A stretch of 64,000 bases of DNA, from positions 248,001-312,000 of the forward strand of contig NZ_JARQWR010000002.1 of the NCBI RefSeq assembly GCF_030766725.1, written 5' to 3'. The stretch comes from Flavobacterium aerium. GTDB taxonomy: Bacteria; Bacteroidota; Bacteroidia; Flavobacteriales; Flavobacteriaceae. Positions 51,652-60,195 of the stretch are shown piece after piece. Within the stretch, counting starts at the first letter, position 1, and each line of letters starts with the position of its first letter. Made by a program: the position numbers and the translations under genes. Under the pieces are notes generated by a model. That model made no database searches and was not told the DNA's origin. It saw only the letters and a program-made list of their open reading frames with translations.

Positions 51652-53985
51652 CTAAGACAATATGTCTAATTTTGCAAAACGTAAAAGCAGCTTTTTAATA
51701 CCACCTACATCAAACTTAATCTCTGCTTTTTTATCACCACCAATTCCTTCGATATTCAATACAACTCCTTTACCAAAACGTTCGTGCATGACTACATTAC
51801 CAGTCAGTAATTTAGAATCGTTGACCGGTGATGAAGCAACTGGTCCACCACTCGTCATTGGTTTTAATTTACGGATTGTACTGGCAGTGGTTTCTGAATC
51901 ACCATAACTGCGGGGTGGTGTTCCATTTTTAGGTTTTTCAGAACGGAATTTTGATTTATCTGAATCATCAAATATATCCGAATCAATCATTGGTTTATAA
52001 CGACCACGTTCTGGTGGTGTCATATATTCTAAATATTTTCCTTCAATTTCTTCAATGAATCTTGATGGTTCAGAATCCACTAATTTTCCCCAACGGTAAC
52101 GCGATTGTGCATACGTTAAATAGGCTTGTTTCTCAGCTCTGGTTAAGGCTACATAGAATAAACGACGTTCCTCTTCCAGTTCGCTTCGGGTGCTCATACT
52201 CATTCCACTTGGGAAAAGGTCTTCTTCCATCCCAACGATAAATACATGGGGAAACTCTAGTCCTTTTGCTAAGTGAATCGTCATTAATGCTACACGATCA
52301 TCATCGCCCGTATCTTTATCTAAATCGGTAGCTAAGGCAACATCTTCTAAGAATTCAGATAAGGCTCCTCTTGCTCCATCAATTTCTTTTTGTCCTTCTG
52401 TAAAGTCTTTAATACCATTCAATAATTCTTCGATATTTTCAATTCGAGCTACACCTTCTGGAGTAGCATCTTTTTTTAATTCCTGAATTAATCCAGTCTT
52501 TTTACTGACATGGTCGGCGAGGTAAAAAGCATCTTGTGTTTCATTAATAACCTGAAAACTCTGTATCATTGTAACAAAGTCTTTTAGTTTATTTTTAGTT
52601 CCTGTATTTAATTTTAAATCAATCTTATCAATATGCTGCATTACTTCGAAAATCGAACGTTTGTAATGATTTGCAGTAATCGTTAATTTCTCTACAGTAG
52701 TATCACCAATTCCTCTGGCAGGATAGTTAATAACACGGACTAAAGCTTCTTCATCTTTGGGATTGACAATCAAACGCAGGTAGTAAATAACATCTTTAAT
52801 CTCTTTTCTTTGGTAAAATGATAATCCACCATAAATACGGTAAGGAATATCACGTTTGCGTAAAGCATCCTCCATAGCACGCGATTGTGCATTGGTACGG
52901 TATAAAATTGCAAATTGACCATTGGTCATTTGATTTTGCATTTTTTCTTCAAAAATTGTACTGGCTACAAAACGTCCTTCTTCCCCATCGGTTAAACTTC
53001 GGTGTACTCTAATCTTAGGACCATCATCATTCGCAGTCCATACGATTTTATCTAATTTCGTCTTATTCTTATCAATAATAGAGTTGGCTGCCTCCACAAT
53101 ATTTTTTGTAGAGCGGTAATTTTGTTCTAAACGATACATCTTCACTCCTTCATAATCCTTTTGGAAATTCAGAATGTTGTTGATATTTGCACCGCGGAAA
53201 GCATAAATACTCTGGGCATCATCTCCTACGACACAAATGTTTTGGAAACGATCGGATAAGGCGCGTACAATTAAATATTGGGAGTGATTCGTATCTTGGT
53301 ACTCATCTACTAATATATAACGGAAACGATCCTGATACTTCATCAATACCTCTGGGAATCGAGTAAGTAACTCATTGGTTTTTAATAATAAATCATCAAA
53401 ATCCATAGCACCCGCTTTAAAACAACGGTCTACATAATTCTGATAGATTTCACCCATACGTGGTTTTTTGGACATCGCATCGGCTTCCTGTAATTCAGGA
53501 TTATTGAAATAAGCTTTAACGGTAATCAAACTATTTTTATAGGATGAAATACGGCTAAATACTTGTTTTGGTTTATAAATATCTTTGTCCAGTTGCATCT
53601 CCTTGATGATGGCACCAATTAATCGAGCTGAATCCTGTGCGTCATAAATCGTGAAATTGGAAGGATAACCCAAATGGTCAGCTTCAATACGAAGGATTTT
53701 AGCAAAAATCGAGTGAAAGGTACCCATCCACAGATTTTTAGCTTCGGTATTACCAACGATATCAGCAATACGATTCTTCATTTCACGTGCTGCTTTATTC
53801 GTAAATGTCAAGGATAAAATATTGAATGGATCCACGCCTAAACTCATCAAATAAGCAATTCTTATCGTTAAAACCCTCGTTTTACCAGATCCTGCCCCTG
53901 CGATAATAATCATAGGACCATCTTTCTGTAATACGGGTGCACGTTGCGCTTCATTCAGCTGATTGATGTATTTTTGCATGTTCAT
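51652..53985 (-). CDS. ATP-dependent DNA helicase, UvrD/PcrA type
   Basis: A 777-residue superfamily 1A 3'-5' helicase used in repair and removal of proteins from DNA. Motif order: LNEAQRAPV (Q motif), Ia Walker A IIAGAGSGKTRVLT, LSLTFTNKAAREMK, the Walker B VDEYQDTNHSQY, VGDDAQSIYAFRGA, YRSTKNI and in the C-terminal half VALMTIHLAKGLEFPHVF and YVALTRAEK. The C-terminal tail (HERFGKGVVLNIEG) is the Tudor-like ribosome/RNA polymerase contact domain of PcrA/UvrD. It starts at 53985 (MNMQKYINQ) or two codons later. YrdC follows in the same transcript. Confidence 0.94.
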   Translation of the reverse strand: MNMQKYINQLNEAQRAPVLQKDGPMIIIAGAGSGKTRVLTIRIAYLMSLGVDPFNILSLTFTNKAAREMKNRIADIVGNTEAKNLWMGTFHSIFAKILRIEADHLGYPSNFTIYDAQDSARLIGAIIKEMQLDKDIYKPKQVFSRISSYKNSLITVKAYFNNPELQEADAMSKKPRMGEIYQNYVDRCFKAGAMDFDDLLLKTNELLTRFPEVLMKYQDRFRYILVDEYQDTNHSQYLIVRALSDRFQNICVVGDDAQSIYAFRGANINNILNFQKDYEGVKMYRLEQNYRSTKNIVEAANSIIDKNKTKLDKIVWTANDDGPKIRVHRSLTDGEEGRFVASTIFEEKMQNQMTNGQFAILYRTNAQSRAMEDALRKRDIPYRIYGGLSFYQRKEIKDVIYYLRLIVNPKDEEALVRVINYPARGIGDTTVEKLTITANHYKRSIFEVMQHIDKIDLKLNTGTKNKLKDFVTMIQSFQVINETQDAFYLADHVSKKTGLIQELKKDATPEGVARIENIEELLNGIKDFTEGQKEIDGARGALSEFLEDVALATDLDKDTGDDDRVALMTIHLAKGLEFPHVFIVGMEEDLFPSGMSMSTRSELEEERRLFYVALTRAEKQAYLTYAQSRYRWGKLVDSEPSRFIEEIEGKYLEYMTPPERGRYKPMIDSDIFDDSDKSKFRSEKPKNGTPPRSYGDSETTASTIRKLKPMTSGGPVASSPVNDSKLLTGNVVMHERFGKGVVLNIEGIGGDKKAEIKFDVGGIKKLLLRFAKLDILS

Positions 53986-53999
53986 TTTTAATTATTTCA

Positions 54000-54007
54000 C
54001 AAAATTA
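54000..54007 (-). promoter_or_regulatory. Candidate -7 element of the uvrD/pcrA gene
   Basis: TAATTTTG on the minus strand fits TAnnTTTG, about 15 bases before ATG 53985. No -33 TTG. Confidence 0.4.
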
Positions 54008-54100
54008 AGAATTTTGAAATTAGTATTCTTGTATTGTGTATTCGGAATCTAAATTTTATTCGTCTATTTTCAGACTATTTTTGGGAATCAAAGTCAATTA

Positions 54101-54871
54101 TTATTTTCCCCTGTAGACGTCGTAAGCAAATCGGATTAATGTTCCAATAACAACGACTAAAAAGAATATACGAATGAATTTATTCCCTTTGTTGATGGCT
54201 AGTTTTGCTCCTAGCCATGCTCCTACTGCATTGCTTGCAGTCATTGGCAAAGCAATCGCCCAGATGATTTTTCCTTTTAATAGAAAAAGAGTGATTGAAC
54301 CTAAATTGGTGGCCAGATTTACCATTTTGGCATTGGCGGAAGCATGTAAAAAATCAAACCCTAAGATAGTGATAAATGCGACAATTAAAAAACTTCCAGT
54401 TCCGGGACCTATAAATCCATCATAGAATCCAACTACTGAGCTGATTAGTATAGAATACAGGATTACTTTTTTCGGAGCGATGTTCTTTTCAGTATGTTGA
54501 CCAAAGTCCTTTTTAGTGTAAGTATATATTGCCAACAGGATTAATATGACTAGTAGTAAGGGTTTCATGAAACCATTGCTCACATGAATCAATAAGGTTG
54601 AACCTAAAAATGCACAGATGATAGCAGTGATTGCCATAATACCCAAAAGAGGCCAATTCATTTTTATTTTCTTGAGGTATTGATAGGCTGCAATACTAGT
54701 TCCACCAAATGAAGGAACCTTCAATGTCCCAATTACGGTAGCAACAGGCAAGTAGGGTAATAATATTAAACTGATTGGGGTTTGTATTAATCCACCTCCA
54801 CCTACAATGGCATCTATGAAACCAGCTGCAAATGCTGCAATACATAACAAGACAATGGTTGTCGTTTCCAT
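54101..54871 (-). CDS. TauE/SafE family membrane protein
   Basis: A 256-residue inner-membrane protein with about eight hydrophobic segments, of the TauE/SafE (sulfite/organosulfur exporter) family. The family repeat is visible twice: GFIDAIVGGGGLIQTPISLIL near the N terminus and GFYDGFIGPGTGSFLIVAFI in the second half, each with the glycine-rich turn. Substrates in the family include sulfite, sulfoacetate and taurine-derived anions, none predictable here. A single gene with a TATTTTTG element close upstream. Confidence 0.88.
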   Translation of the reverse strand: METTTIVLLCIAAFAAGFIDAIVGGGGLIQTPISLILLPYLPVATVIGTLKVPSFGGTSIAAYQYLKKIKMNWPLLGIMAITAIICAFLGSTLLIHVSNGFMKPLLLVILILLAIYTYTKKDFGQHTEKNIAPKKVILYSILISSVVGFYDGFIGPGTGSFLIVAFITILGFDFLHASANAKMVNLATNLGSITLFLLKGKIIWAIALPMTASNAVGAWLGAKLAINKGNKFIRIFFLVVVIGTLIRFAYDVYRGK

Positions 54872-54882
54872 TTTTTTTATTG

Positions 54883-54890
54883 CAAAAATA
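54883..54890 (-). promoter_or_regulatory. Candidate -7 element of the TauE-family gene
   Basis: TATTTTTG on the minus strand fits TAnnTTTG, 11 bases before the ATG at 54871; the leader would be very short. Confidence 0.45.
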
Positions 54891-54990
54891 GCTATATTAA
54901 TTCCCGTTAAATATAAAATTCACGCACTTTTTATATTTTTTATTCGTTTATTTGTGACCTAGACAAAACCTAAAAAATCAAATTATAAAA

Positions 54991-55512
54991 ATGGATTCTA
55001 CTAAAATTATAGAACTATTGAGTTACACTTTACCAGCTGTTATTACCGGAGCCACAGCTTATTATTTTTTCTACCAACATACTAGAAATGAAGAAGGAAG
55101 AAGACGTTATTTAATACAAAAACAAGCACAGAAAAATGCTTTGCCTATTCGCTTACAAGCTTATGAGCGTATGGCTTTATTTTTAGAAAGAATTAATCCT
55201 GCAAAATTATTAATCCGTATTGCTCCACATTCAAGTGATAAGTATGATTATGAAAGCTTGATTATCAATCATATTGAGCAAGAGTTTGAACATAATTTAA
55301 CGCAACAGATTTATATCTCTGACGAGTGTTGGAGTATTATTAATACAGCCAAAAGTGCTACGATTCAAATGATTCGCAAAGCGAATATGAGTGAGAAAGT
55401 AGACACAGCAAATAAACTGCGTGAAGTGATATTAAGTGACTTATTAGACAAACAATCACCTAGTAATGCTGCTTTGGCTTATATAAAAAGTGAGGTGAAC
55501 GAATTGTGGTAA
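54991..55512 (+). CDS. Conserved membrane-anchored protein of unknown function
   Basis: A 173-residue protein with one N-terminal membrane helix (about 8-28, LSYTLPAVITGATAYYFFY) and a cytosolic helical part beginning with the strongly basic HTRNEEGRRRYLIQKQAQKN, then ALPIRLQAYERMALFLERI and an acidic, helical remainder. The block with RLQAYERM is conserved in Bacteroidota; I recall homologues being listed as DUF7935 but could not confirm it. Arginine-rich sequence right after the helix suggests inside positive orientation, with the C-terminal part in the cytosol. Function unknown; monocistronic. Confidence 0.75.
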   Translation: MDSTKIIELLSYTLPAVITGATAYYFFYQHTRNEEGRRRYLIQKQAQKNALPIRLQAYERMALFLERINPAKLLIRIAPHSSDKYDYESLIINHIEQEFEHNLTQQIYISDECWSIINTAKSATIQMIRKANMSEKVDTANKLREVILSDLLDKQSPSNAALAYIKSEVNELW

Positions 55513-55546
55513 TCTCCTTATAAAATAAAATGAGTCAAATCCGGAA

Positions 55547-56452
55547 TTATAAATTTTTGATTTGGCTCATCAATTCACTCTTATTCTTCGCATATTCATA
55601 TCCTTCGAGCCACCATTCTAGCATTTTCTTTTTATTGAAAACCAAAGGATTATCTGTTAGCTTTGTTGGAGTATAGTAAAAATTAAGTTTTACATTATTG
55701 TTTTTGGCAGCTAATTTTCCAATAGTAATATCATGGTTTTCAACCTGATCCAGTAGTATTCCAAACAAATCTACCAATAGAGAAAATGGATTTTTCCCAA
55801 TAATACGGGAAGCTTTTCGATCTTCCGTTTCCAGGACAATAACATCGATTTCAGTAGCACCTCTTTTAATGGCTTCGTAAATAGGAACGACACTGGAAAA
55901 TCCACCATCGGCATATTCAAAATTATTACGGGTAACTAAACTCATAAATGGAATGTAGTTGCAGGATATCCATACCCAATCACAAAATTCATCGTAGGTA
56001 CAATCGAAAATCGATTTATATTCTACCATATTCTGTGTAATATTTGTGACCGCTACAATAATATTTTTTTTGGATTCTTTTAGAATAGCAAATTCAGCTT
56101 TGGTGAAATTTTTCTTGATATAATGTTTTAAACTCTTGCTTTCTCCAAAAGTACGCTTGCCTTTAATGAATTGTAGAATGAGATTAAAGTGGTTGATTGT
56201 GATTACCTCCTGCCCTTTTTTATGTTTGACAATGAAAGGGTTTAAACTGAAAATTTCAGACATATTTACGTTTGTATAAATGTCAAAAATCTTATTGTCT
56301 TTATTCAAGGCCAAATGTGGGATTAATAAACTCCCTGTAGAAGATCCAATGTAGATATCGTATTCGTGTTTTTTCTCCTGAATGAGATATTGTGCTACTC
56401 CTCCTCCAAAAGCCCCTTTACTGCCACCGCCTGAAATTACTAATGCCCGCAT
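55547..56452 (-). CDS. Patatin-like phospholipase
   Basis: A 301-residue soluble serine lipid hydrolase of the patatin family. The oxyanion hole is ISGGGSKGAFGGG (residues 7-17), the nucleophile is S38 in GSSTGSLL (GxSxG), and the dyad aspartate is in DGGFSSVVPIY (DGG). A long insertion between the two motifs is helical. Family members release fatty acids from phospholipids; some are effectors of defence systems, but no cyclase or sensor gene is adjacent, so a lipid-turnover role is more likely. It is convergent with the DUF7935-like gene and divergent from the methyltransferase gene. Confidence 0.9.
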   Translation of the reverse strand: MRALVISGGGSKGAFGGGVAQYLIQEKKHEYDIYIGSSTGSLLIPHLALNKDNKIFDIYTNVNMSEIFSLNPFIVKHKKGQEVITINHFNLILQFIKGKRTFGESKSLKHYIKKNFTKAEFAILKESKKNIIVAVTNITQNMVEYKSIFDCTYDEFCDWVWISCNYIPFMSLVTRNNFEYADGGFSSVVPIYEAIKRGATEIDVIVLETEDRKASRIIGKNPFSLLVDLFGILLDQVENHDITIGKLAAKNNNVKLNFYYTPTKLTDNPLVFNKKKMLEWWLEGYEYAKNKSELMSQIKNL

Positions 56453-56714
56453 GTATTTGAAATAAAAAAATGATAATTTTAAAATTAAGGGTTTTATTCT
56501 GAATAGAATGTAATTATAAGCTTTATTTATGATAAAATTTACACAAAAACTATTCTTGAATAATTGTTCTAGTTTACGATCAAGGATTTTTCTCTTATCA
56601 CGTTTTTAAGAATACATAATTTGTATGTTTTATCGGATTTTTGAATATTTAATGGGTAGATAGTATTTAAATAATTCCTATTATTGTTTTTATTATAAAA
56701 ATTAAATAGAGATA

Positions 56715-57527
56715 ATGGATTCAGAACATAATTATATAGAGATAAACCGTCAATCTTGGAATAACAGAACTGACACACATTTAAAATCAGAATTTTACGA
56801 CCTTCCTGGTTTTCTAAAAGGAAGAACATCATTGAATGATATTGAATTAAATCTATTGGGTGATGTAAAAGGCAAAACAATTCTACATTTACAATGTCAT
56901 TTCGGACAAGATTCAATTTCTTTGAGTCGACTTGGTGCTGAAGTTACTGGTGTTGATTTATCAGATAAAGCGATTGAAAGTGCAAAACAGATTGCAAAAG
57001 AGACCAACTCAAATGTAAATTTTGTTTGTTGTGATATTTACGATTTACCAAACCACTTAGATCAACAATTTGATATTGTTTATACGAGTTACGGAACGAT
57101 TGGTTGGTTACCGGATTTAGACAAATGGGCAAAAATTATTTCTAAATTTTTAAAGCCCAACGGAGAATTTATATTTGTTGAATTTCATCCTGTTGTGTGG
57201 ATGTTTGATGATAACTTCGATAAAATTGGATATAATTATTTTAATTCAGGAGCAATTTTAGAATCTGAAAGTGGGACTTATGCTGATAAAACTGCAACCA
57301 TAACACAAGAATATGTGATGTGGAATCATGGTTTAAGTGAAGTAATGAACAGTTTGATAAAAAATGGACTTGAAATAAATTCTTTGGATGAATATGATTA
57401 TTCTCCCTACAATTGCTTTAACAACATAATTGAATTTGAACCTAAAAAATTCAGAATAAAACATTTAGAGAATAAAATTCCAATGGTTTATTCTATAACG
57501 GCAAAAAAGAAAAAAGATAGCAACTAA
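56715..57527 (+). CDS. Class I SAM-dependent methyltransferase
   Basis: A 270-residue Rossmann-fold methyltransferase. Motif I is LHLQCHFGQDSISLSRLGA (residues about 56-74, with HFGQDS in place of the common GCGxG), motif II is VTGVDLSDKAIE, post-II NFVCCDIYDLP and motif IV FDIVYTSYGTIGWL. The substrate is not predictable; the FEFHPVVWMFDD segment resembles small-molecule methyltransferases. Codon use is like its neighbours. It stands alone between the patatin gene and a small membrane protein. Confidence 0.85.
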   Translation: MDSEHNYIEINRQSWNNRTDTHLKSEFYDLPGFLKGRTSLNDIELNLLGDVKGKTILHLQCHFGQDSISLSRLGAEVTGVDLSDKAIESAKQIAKETNSNVNFVCCDIYDLPNHLDQQFDIVYTSYGTIGWLPDLDKWAKIISKFLKPNGEFIFVEFHPVVWMFDDNFDKIGYNYFNSGAILESESGTYADKTATITQEYVMWNHGLSEVMNSLIKNGLEINSLDEYDYSPYNCFNNIIEFEPKKFRIKHLENKIPMVYSITAKKKKDSN

Positions 57528-57554
57528 GTAAACTTTATATAAGAGTTATCATCT

Positions 57555-57607
57555 AGCCTACACAGTTTTTGATTATCTATTAAGATTTATTGAGAATCGT
57601 GTAGGCT
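57555..57607. terminator. Long-looped hairpin between convergent genes
   Basis: AGCCTACAC (57555-57563) pairs with GTGTAGGCT (57599-57607) across a 35-base AT-rich loop; the right arm touches the stop of the minus-strand gene and is followed by T-rich sequence. Plausible bidirectional terminator, loop longer than usual. Confidence 0.55.
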
Positions 57608-57858
57608 TATTTTATATTTCTAGATTTTAATTCTTTCTCTAATGTTTGGGTTTCTTTTTTCCATTTGTTGGCTGCATAAAAAGCAAAAAACAAAGGTAAA
57701 AATGTAAAAAATCCAAAACCATGCTTTACAGCACTATAAACGGCAACACCTATTAGAAATCCCAAGATTGCAGCATTGATTGTAGTATTGGATTTTGCCT
57801 TTTTTCTTTTCTCCAATAATTCTTGATCCGTAAATTCAGTTAATTGTTTTTCTTGCAT
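57607..57858 (-). CDS. Small two-helix membrane protein of unknown function
   Basis: An 83-residue protein with a charged cytosolic head (KQLTEFTDQELLEKRKKAKSN) and two adjacent membrane helices (about 28-66, NAAILGFLIGVAVYSAVK and FFTFLPLFFAFYAANK) followed by a basic tail (KKETQTLEKELKSRNIK). The first part, with TDQELLEKRKK, is common in small Bacteroidota membrane proteins. No domain recognised. It is transcribed alone, toward the long-looped hairpin. Confidence 0.7.
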   Translation of the reverse strand: MQEKQLTEFTDQELLEKRKKAKSNTTINAAILGFLIGVAVYSAVKHGFGFFTFLPLFFAFYAANKWKKETQTLEKELKSRNIK

Positions 57859-57967
57859 TGGTCTAGTTTATTTTTATCTACAGCTAAATTATAAAAAAGC
57901 GAATATAAATAACATTAATTTTTATGTATTCTTTAGGAGACAAATTTTAATGTATAATTATTGAAAA

Positions 57968-60064
57968 CTACTCTTCTAATAATCGATCCAGTTGGTTTTT
58001 TTGACGCAATGGTAATTCAAGTTGTATTTTTTCGAGACGTTCACGGATTGATTTGTCTTTCAGTAAGGAACGAATAGTTTCTCTGCTGAACTTTGTAAAC
58101 TGCCATCTGTGACTCACTGTTCCATAAACAAGACTTTTGAGTACATCATCTGTGATTAATTTCATGGTCAGTAATTTGTCTAAAGCAATTTGACGAATAC
58201 CAGTATCATAATTTGTACCCGTATATTCCAAGAGTTTTTTGTAATTATCTTTTCGTTGTTCCTTGAATTCAGGAGTCATAATAGATAATGTTAAGTACAA
58301 AAGTTCAAGGTTTTTATTTTGGTACTGTTCCCATTTTTTTGCCGTTTCAATATAATGAACCCTTTCTTTTGGAAAAGCCTGCCACAAGTTAAATAAGGCG
58401 ATTTCTTTGGTGATATAGGATGGATCATCGAGTAAAGTTTCATAAGAAGATCTAAATTTCTCTGGAATTGGATTTAGCGAAACAGCAACAGCTTGACGAA
58501 CATGAACATCATTTGTTTTTAAGGCGAATGTCAGTAGCTTTTCTTTGTTTTCATAAGATTCAGCTGTTAGCTGGTATACAATGAGCTCTTTTATGGGGAA
58601 ATAAGAAGAACCTGTAAGCAATGATTCTAATTTTTTGCTCTTTTTGGCAAAAGGAATTTTTTCCATTGCCTGAACTTCCAGGTAATGCTTGATGAAGCTA
58701 TTCTTCTTTAAGATATCAAGGGCTTCTGCTTCAGGGAATCCTGTTTGTTCTAGCCATTTTTTACGGAAATTAACGGTATCAAAACGTGATACTTTATTGA
58801 TTTCTGCAAGAAAATCATCGGTAGTCACATTTTTAAAAGCATATTTTTCAAGATAATTTTTTACCGCCAAATTGAATGTCTTAGCGCCTATTGCTTCGCG
58901 TAAACTATGCAGGGCCCAAGCGCCTTTTTGATAAAAGGTTAGCGAGCTAGCTTTTTCATTCAGTAAAGGGATTGTATCAGTTTTTGAAGCTTGAAGTAAA
59001 AGCTGTGCATTCTTGTATAATTCGAAGTTGAAATAATCTTCTCCGTAAATATCTTTTTCAGCAAGTAAAGCATAATAGGTAGCAAAACCTTCTTGTAACC
59101 AATGATGTTGATTGGTCTTTGCCGTAATGAGATCACCAAACCATTGGTGGGCTAATTCATGAGCATTGACATTGGTGTACGTTTTATCATTACGTCCAAT
59201 AGTATCCACAACAAAATCTTTGGAGAATACGGTAGCCGTTGTATTTTCCATCCCCGCATATAAGAAATCTCGAACGGGAACTTGTTTGTATATTTTCCAA
59301 GGGTAAGCATAACCAATTTCTCTTTCTAGAAAATCAAATATCTGTTTGCTATAACGATAGGTCGGTTCAATTTTATTTAAATCTTCTTTTTCATAGTAGT
59401 ATTCCAATGGTACACCAGAACTGGAACTCTCGGTGTATTTATCAAAGTGCCCAATTGCCAACATAACCAAATAACTACTCATAGGATGATTCATTCGGAA
59501 TTGCCAACTTATTTCCTCTCCTTTTTCAGTTTTATTTTGAAGTAAACCATTTGATATGACAGTAAAACTTTTCTCAAAAGTTATGTTTAAATTGAAAATT
59601 ACTTTTTCATTGGGATCATCAAAACTAGGCAGCCAATGGCTTGTGTATTTTCCTTGTCCTTGTGTCCATATTTGTCCTTGAACTTCAACAGGAGTATCAA
59701 TGACATCTGTAAAATTCCAATTGACAAAATACATTGTTTGTTGAGGAATCGCTTCATAAGAGAAGGTTATTTCGTTTGTACCTACTTGATAGCCTTCATA
59801 TAATAGTAAAGCTTTATTATTGTTTTTATGCTGTACACTTTTGCCATTAATTTTTACTTCTGTAAAAGACATGCGTTGTGCATCGATACGAATGGTATCT
59901 ATGGGTTTTAATACATCAAAGGTATACTTGATATGGCCAACTACATTTTGCTGTACAGGATTTATATTGAGCGCAACATCGAGTGTTTTAAAATCAACAG
60001 CCTCTCTTTGTTGGCTGTAAGCTGAATGAATAAAGAAGAAGAAAAAAATGATATAGTATTTCAA
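57968..60064 (-). CDS. M1 family aminopeptidase, exported
   Basis: A 698-residue zinc aminopeptidase of family M1, larger than the one at 16034. A signal peptide (IIFFFFFIHSAYSQ) precedes the N-terminal beta-domain; the exopeptidase motif is LYAGMENTTATVF, the zinc site NAHELAHQWFGDLI (about residue 301) and the third ligand in HHWLQEGFATYYALL. The C-terminal half is helical, as in PepN-type enzymes. The start codon is TTG at 60062-60064; no ATG is found between it and the signal peptide. Divergent from recG. Confidence 0.92.
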   Translation of the reverse strand: MKYYIIFFFFFIHSAYSQQREAVDFKTLDVALNINPVQQNVVGHIKYTFDVLKPIDTIRIDAQRMSFTEVKINGKSVQHKNNNKALLLYEGYQVGTNEITFSYEAIPQQTMYFVNWNFTDVIDTPVEVQGQIWTQGQGKYTSHWLPSFDDPNEKVIFNLNITFEKSFTVISNGLLQNKTEKGEEISWQFRMNHPMSSYLVMLAIGHFDKYTESSSSGVPLEYYYEKEDLNKIEPTYRYSKQIFDFLEREIGYAYPWKIYKQVPVRDFLYAGMENTTATVFSKDFVVDTIGRNDKTYTNVNAHELAHQWFGDLITAKTNQHHWLQEGFATYYALLAEKDIYGEDYFNFELYKNAQLLLQASKTDTIPLLNEKASSLTFYQKGAWALHSLREAIGAKTFNLAVKNYLEKYAFKNVTTDDFLAEINKVSRFDTVNFRKKWLEQTGFPEAEALDILKKNSFIKHYLEVQAMEKIPFAKKSKKLESLLTGSSYFPIKELIVYQLTAESYENKEKLLTFALKTNDVHVRQAVAVSLNPIPEKFRSSYETLLDDPSYITKEIALFNLWQAFPKERVHYIETAKKWEQYQNKNLELLYLTLSIMTPEFKEQRKDNYKKLLEYTGTNYDTGIRQIALDKLLTMKLITDDVLKSLVYGTVSHRWQFTKFSRETIRSLLKDKSIRERLEKIQLELPLRQKNQLDRLLEE

Positions 60065-60195
60065 AATAATAGGTTTAGTGATCGTAACGTTTCAAATTTA
60101 CAAAAAATGTGAGTGCTACAAAGATTGAATTGTTATAATGCATCGTTTTTAAATTGATAATTTATGCCTTATCTTCGTCTTTTTAAATTAAATCG

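Noticed and set aside
55547-56452. Patatin gene as effector of a CBASS-type defence system.
   Set aside because: No cyclase, sensor or E1/E2-like gene is adjacent; flanking genes are a methyltransferase with housekeeping-like features and a conserved anchored protein.
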